A stretch of 64,000 nt of DNA. It comes from Marisa cornuarietis (Eukaryota; Mollusca; Gastropoda; Architaenioglossa; Ampullariidae). The position numbers were made by a program, and so were the translations under genes. A model generated the notes under the pieces. It saw nothing but the letters and a program-made list of their open reading frames with translations, did not search any database and was not told the origin of the DNA. Shown here one piece after another: positions 63,823 through 64,000 of this stretch. The DNA lies in assembly GCA_004794655.1 (NCBI GenBank), contig SMMW01000046.1, positions 532,001-596,000 on the forward strand, read 5' to 3'. Positions within the stretch are counted from its first letter, which is position 1; every line of letters begins with the position of its first letter.

Positions 63823-64000
63823 GTTCCCACTAAATTATGGCGACAGCTTAAAGAGAACCGCTAGCTTGCAGCGCTGCATTAGTGCTGCAGCTGGAGAAGC
63901 AGCAGCGGAGGTTGTGGCAGCAGCAGCAGCCGCATGCCGTCGTCGTTTGCCGTGTGGCGGTGCCTCGCGCCCCGTGTGACGTCACCACCAGTCGCCAGGC
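63823..64000 (-). promoter_or_regulatory. 5' region of the synaptotagmin gene with a perfect CRE
   Basis: The GC-rich stretch upstream of the ATG contains CAG/CTG runs at about 63885-63935 and a perfect cAMP-response palindrome TGACGTCA at 63977-63984, about 155 bp before the start codon. No TATA box is seen. It is probably 5' untranslated region plus proximal promoter, cut by the window edge. Confidence 0.5.

Overview
The window is animal nuclear DNA with intron-rich genes, dispersed tRNA-derived SINEs, LINE remnants and very many tandem repeats. The protein matches and the SINE types suggest a lophotrochozoan, probably a mollusc. That taxonomic call is an inference; no marker gene settles it. 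Exons were joined by hand with GT-AG boundaries and consistent phase, and three genes result.

Left (433-24900): MUS81 (minus strand, nine exons, C-terminal part beyond base 1) and BBS1 (plus strand, 15 exons, complete, 585 residues) are head to head across about 1.1 kb. MUS81 is a structure-specific DNA endonuclease subunit; BBS1 is a BBSome subunit for ciliary traffic. Their introns hold old LINE and SINE copies, a STRAD-like kinase fragment and one minisatellite.

Middle (24900-34265): no convincing exon. It holds four tandem arrays, microsatellites and probably the 3' untranslated region of the next gene.

Right (34266-63822, minus strand): a complete 11-exon synaptotagmin of 616 residues with one N-terminal membrane segment, a long linker full of RRxS motifs, and two C2 domains that lack the calcium-binding aspartates. 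I call it SYT12-like, from the calcium-site losses, an RKGS site that matches the known PKA site of vertebrate SYT12, and linkage: MUS81, BBS1 and SYT12 also lie together on human 11q13. Its introns are packed with unrelated minisatellites of 25, 30, 31, 36, 40, about 50 and 144 bp. Two have higher-order structure, and one repeats a sequence nearly identical to the adjacent 5' splice site.

The most notable points are the apparently ancient MUS81-BBS1-SYT12 linkage, the coding repeat of kinase sites in the synaptotagmin linker, the decoy-donor minisatellite, and repeated SUMO-interaction-like acidic motifs in MUS81.
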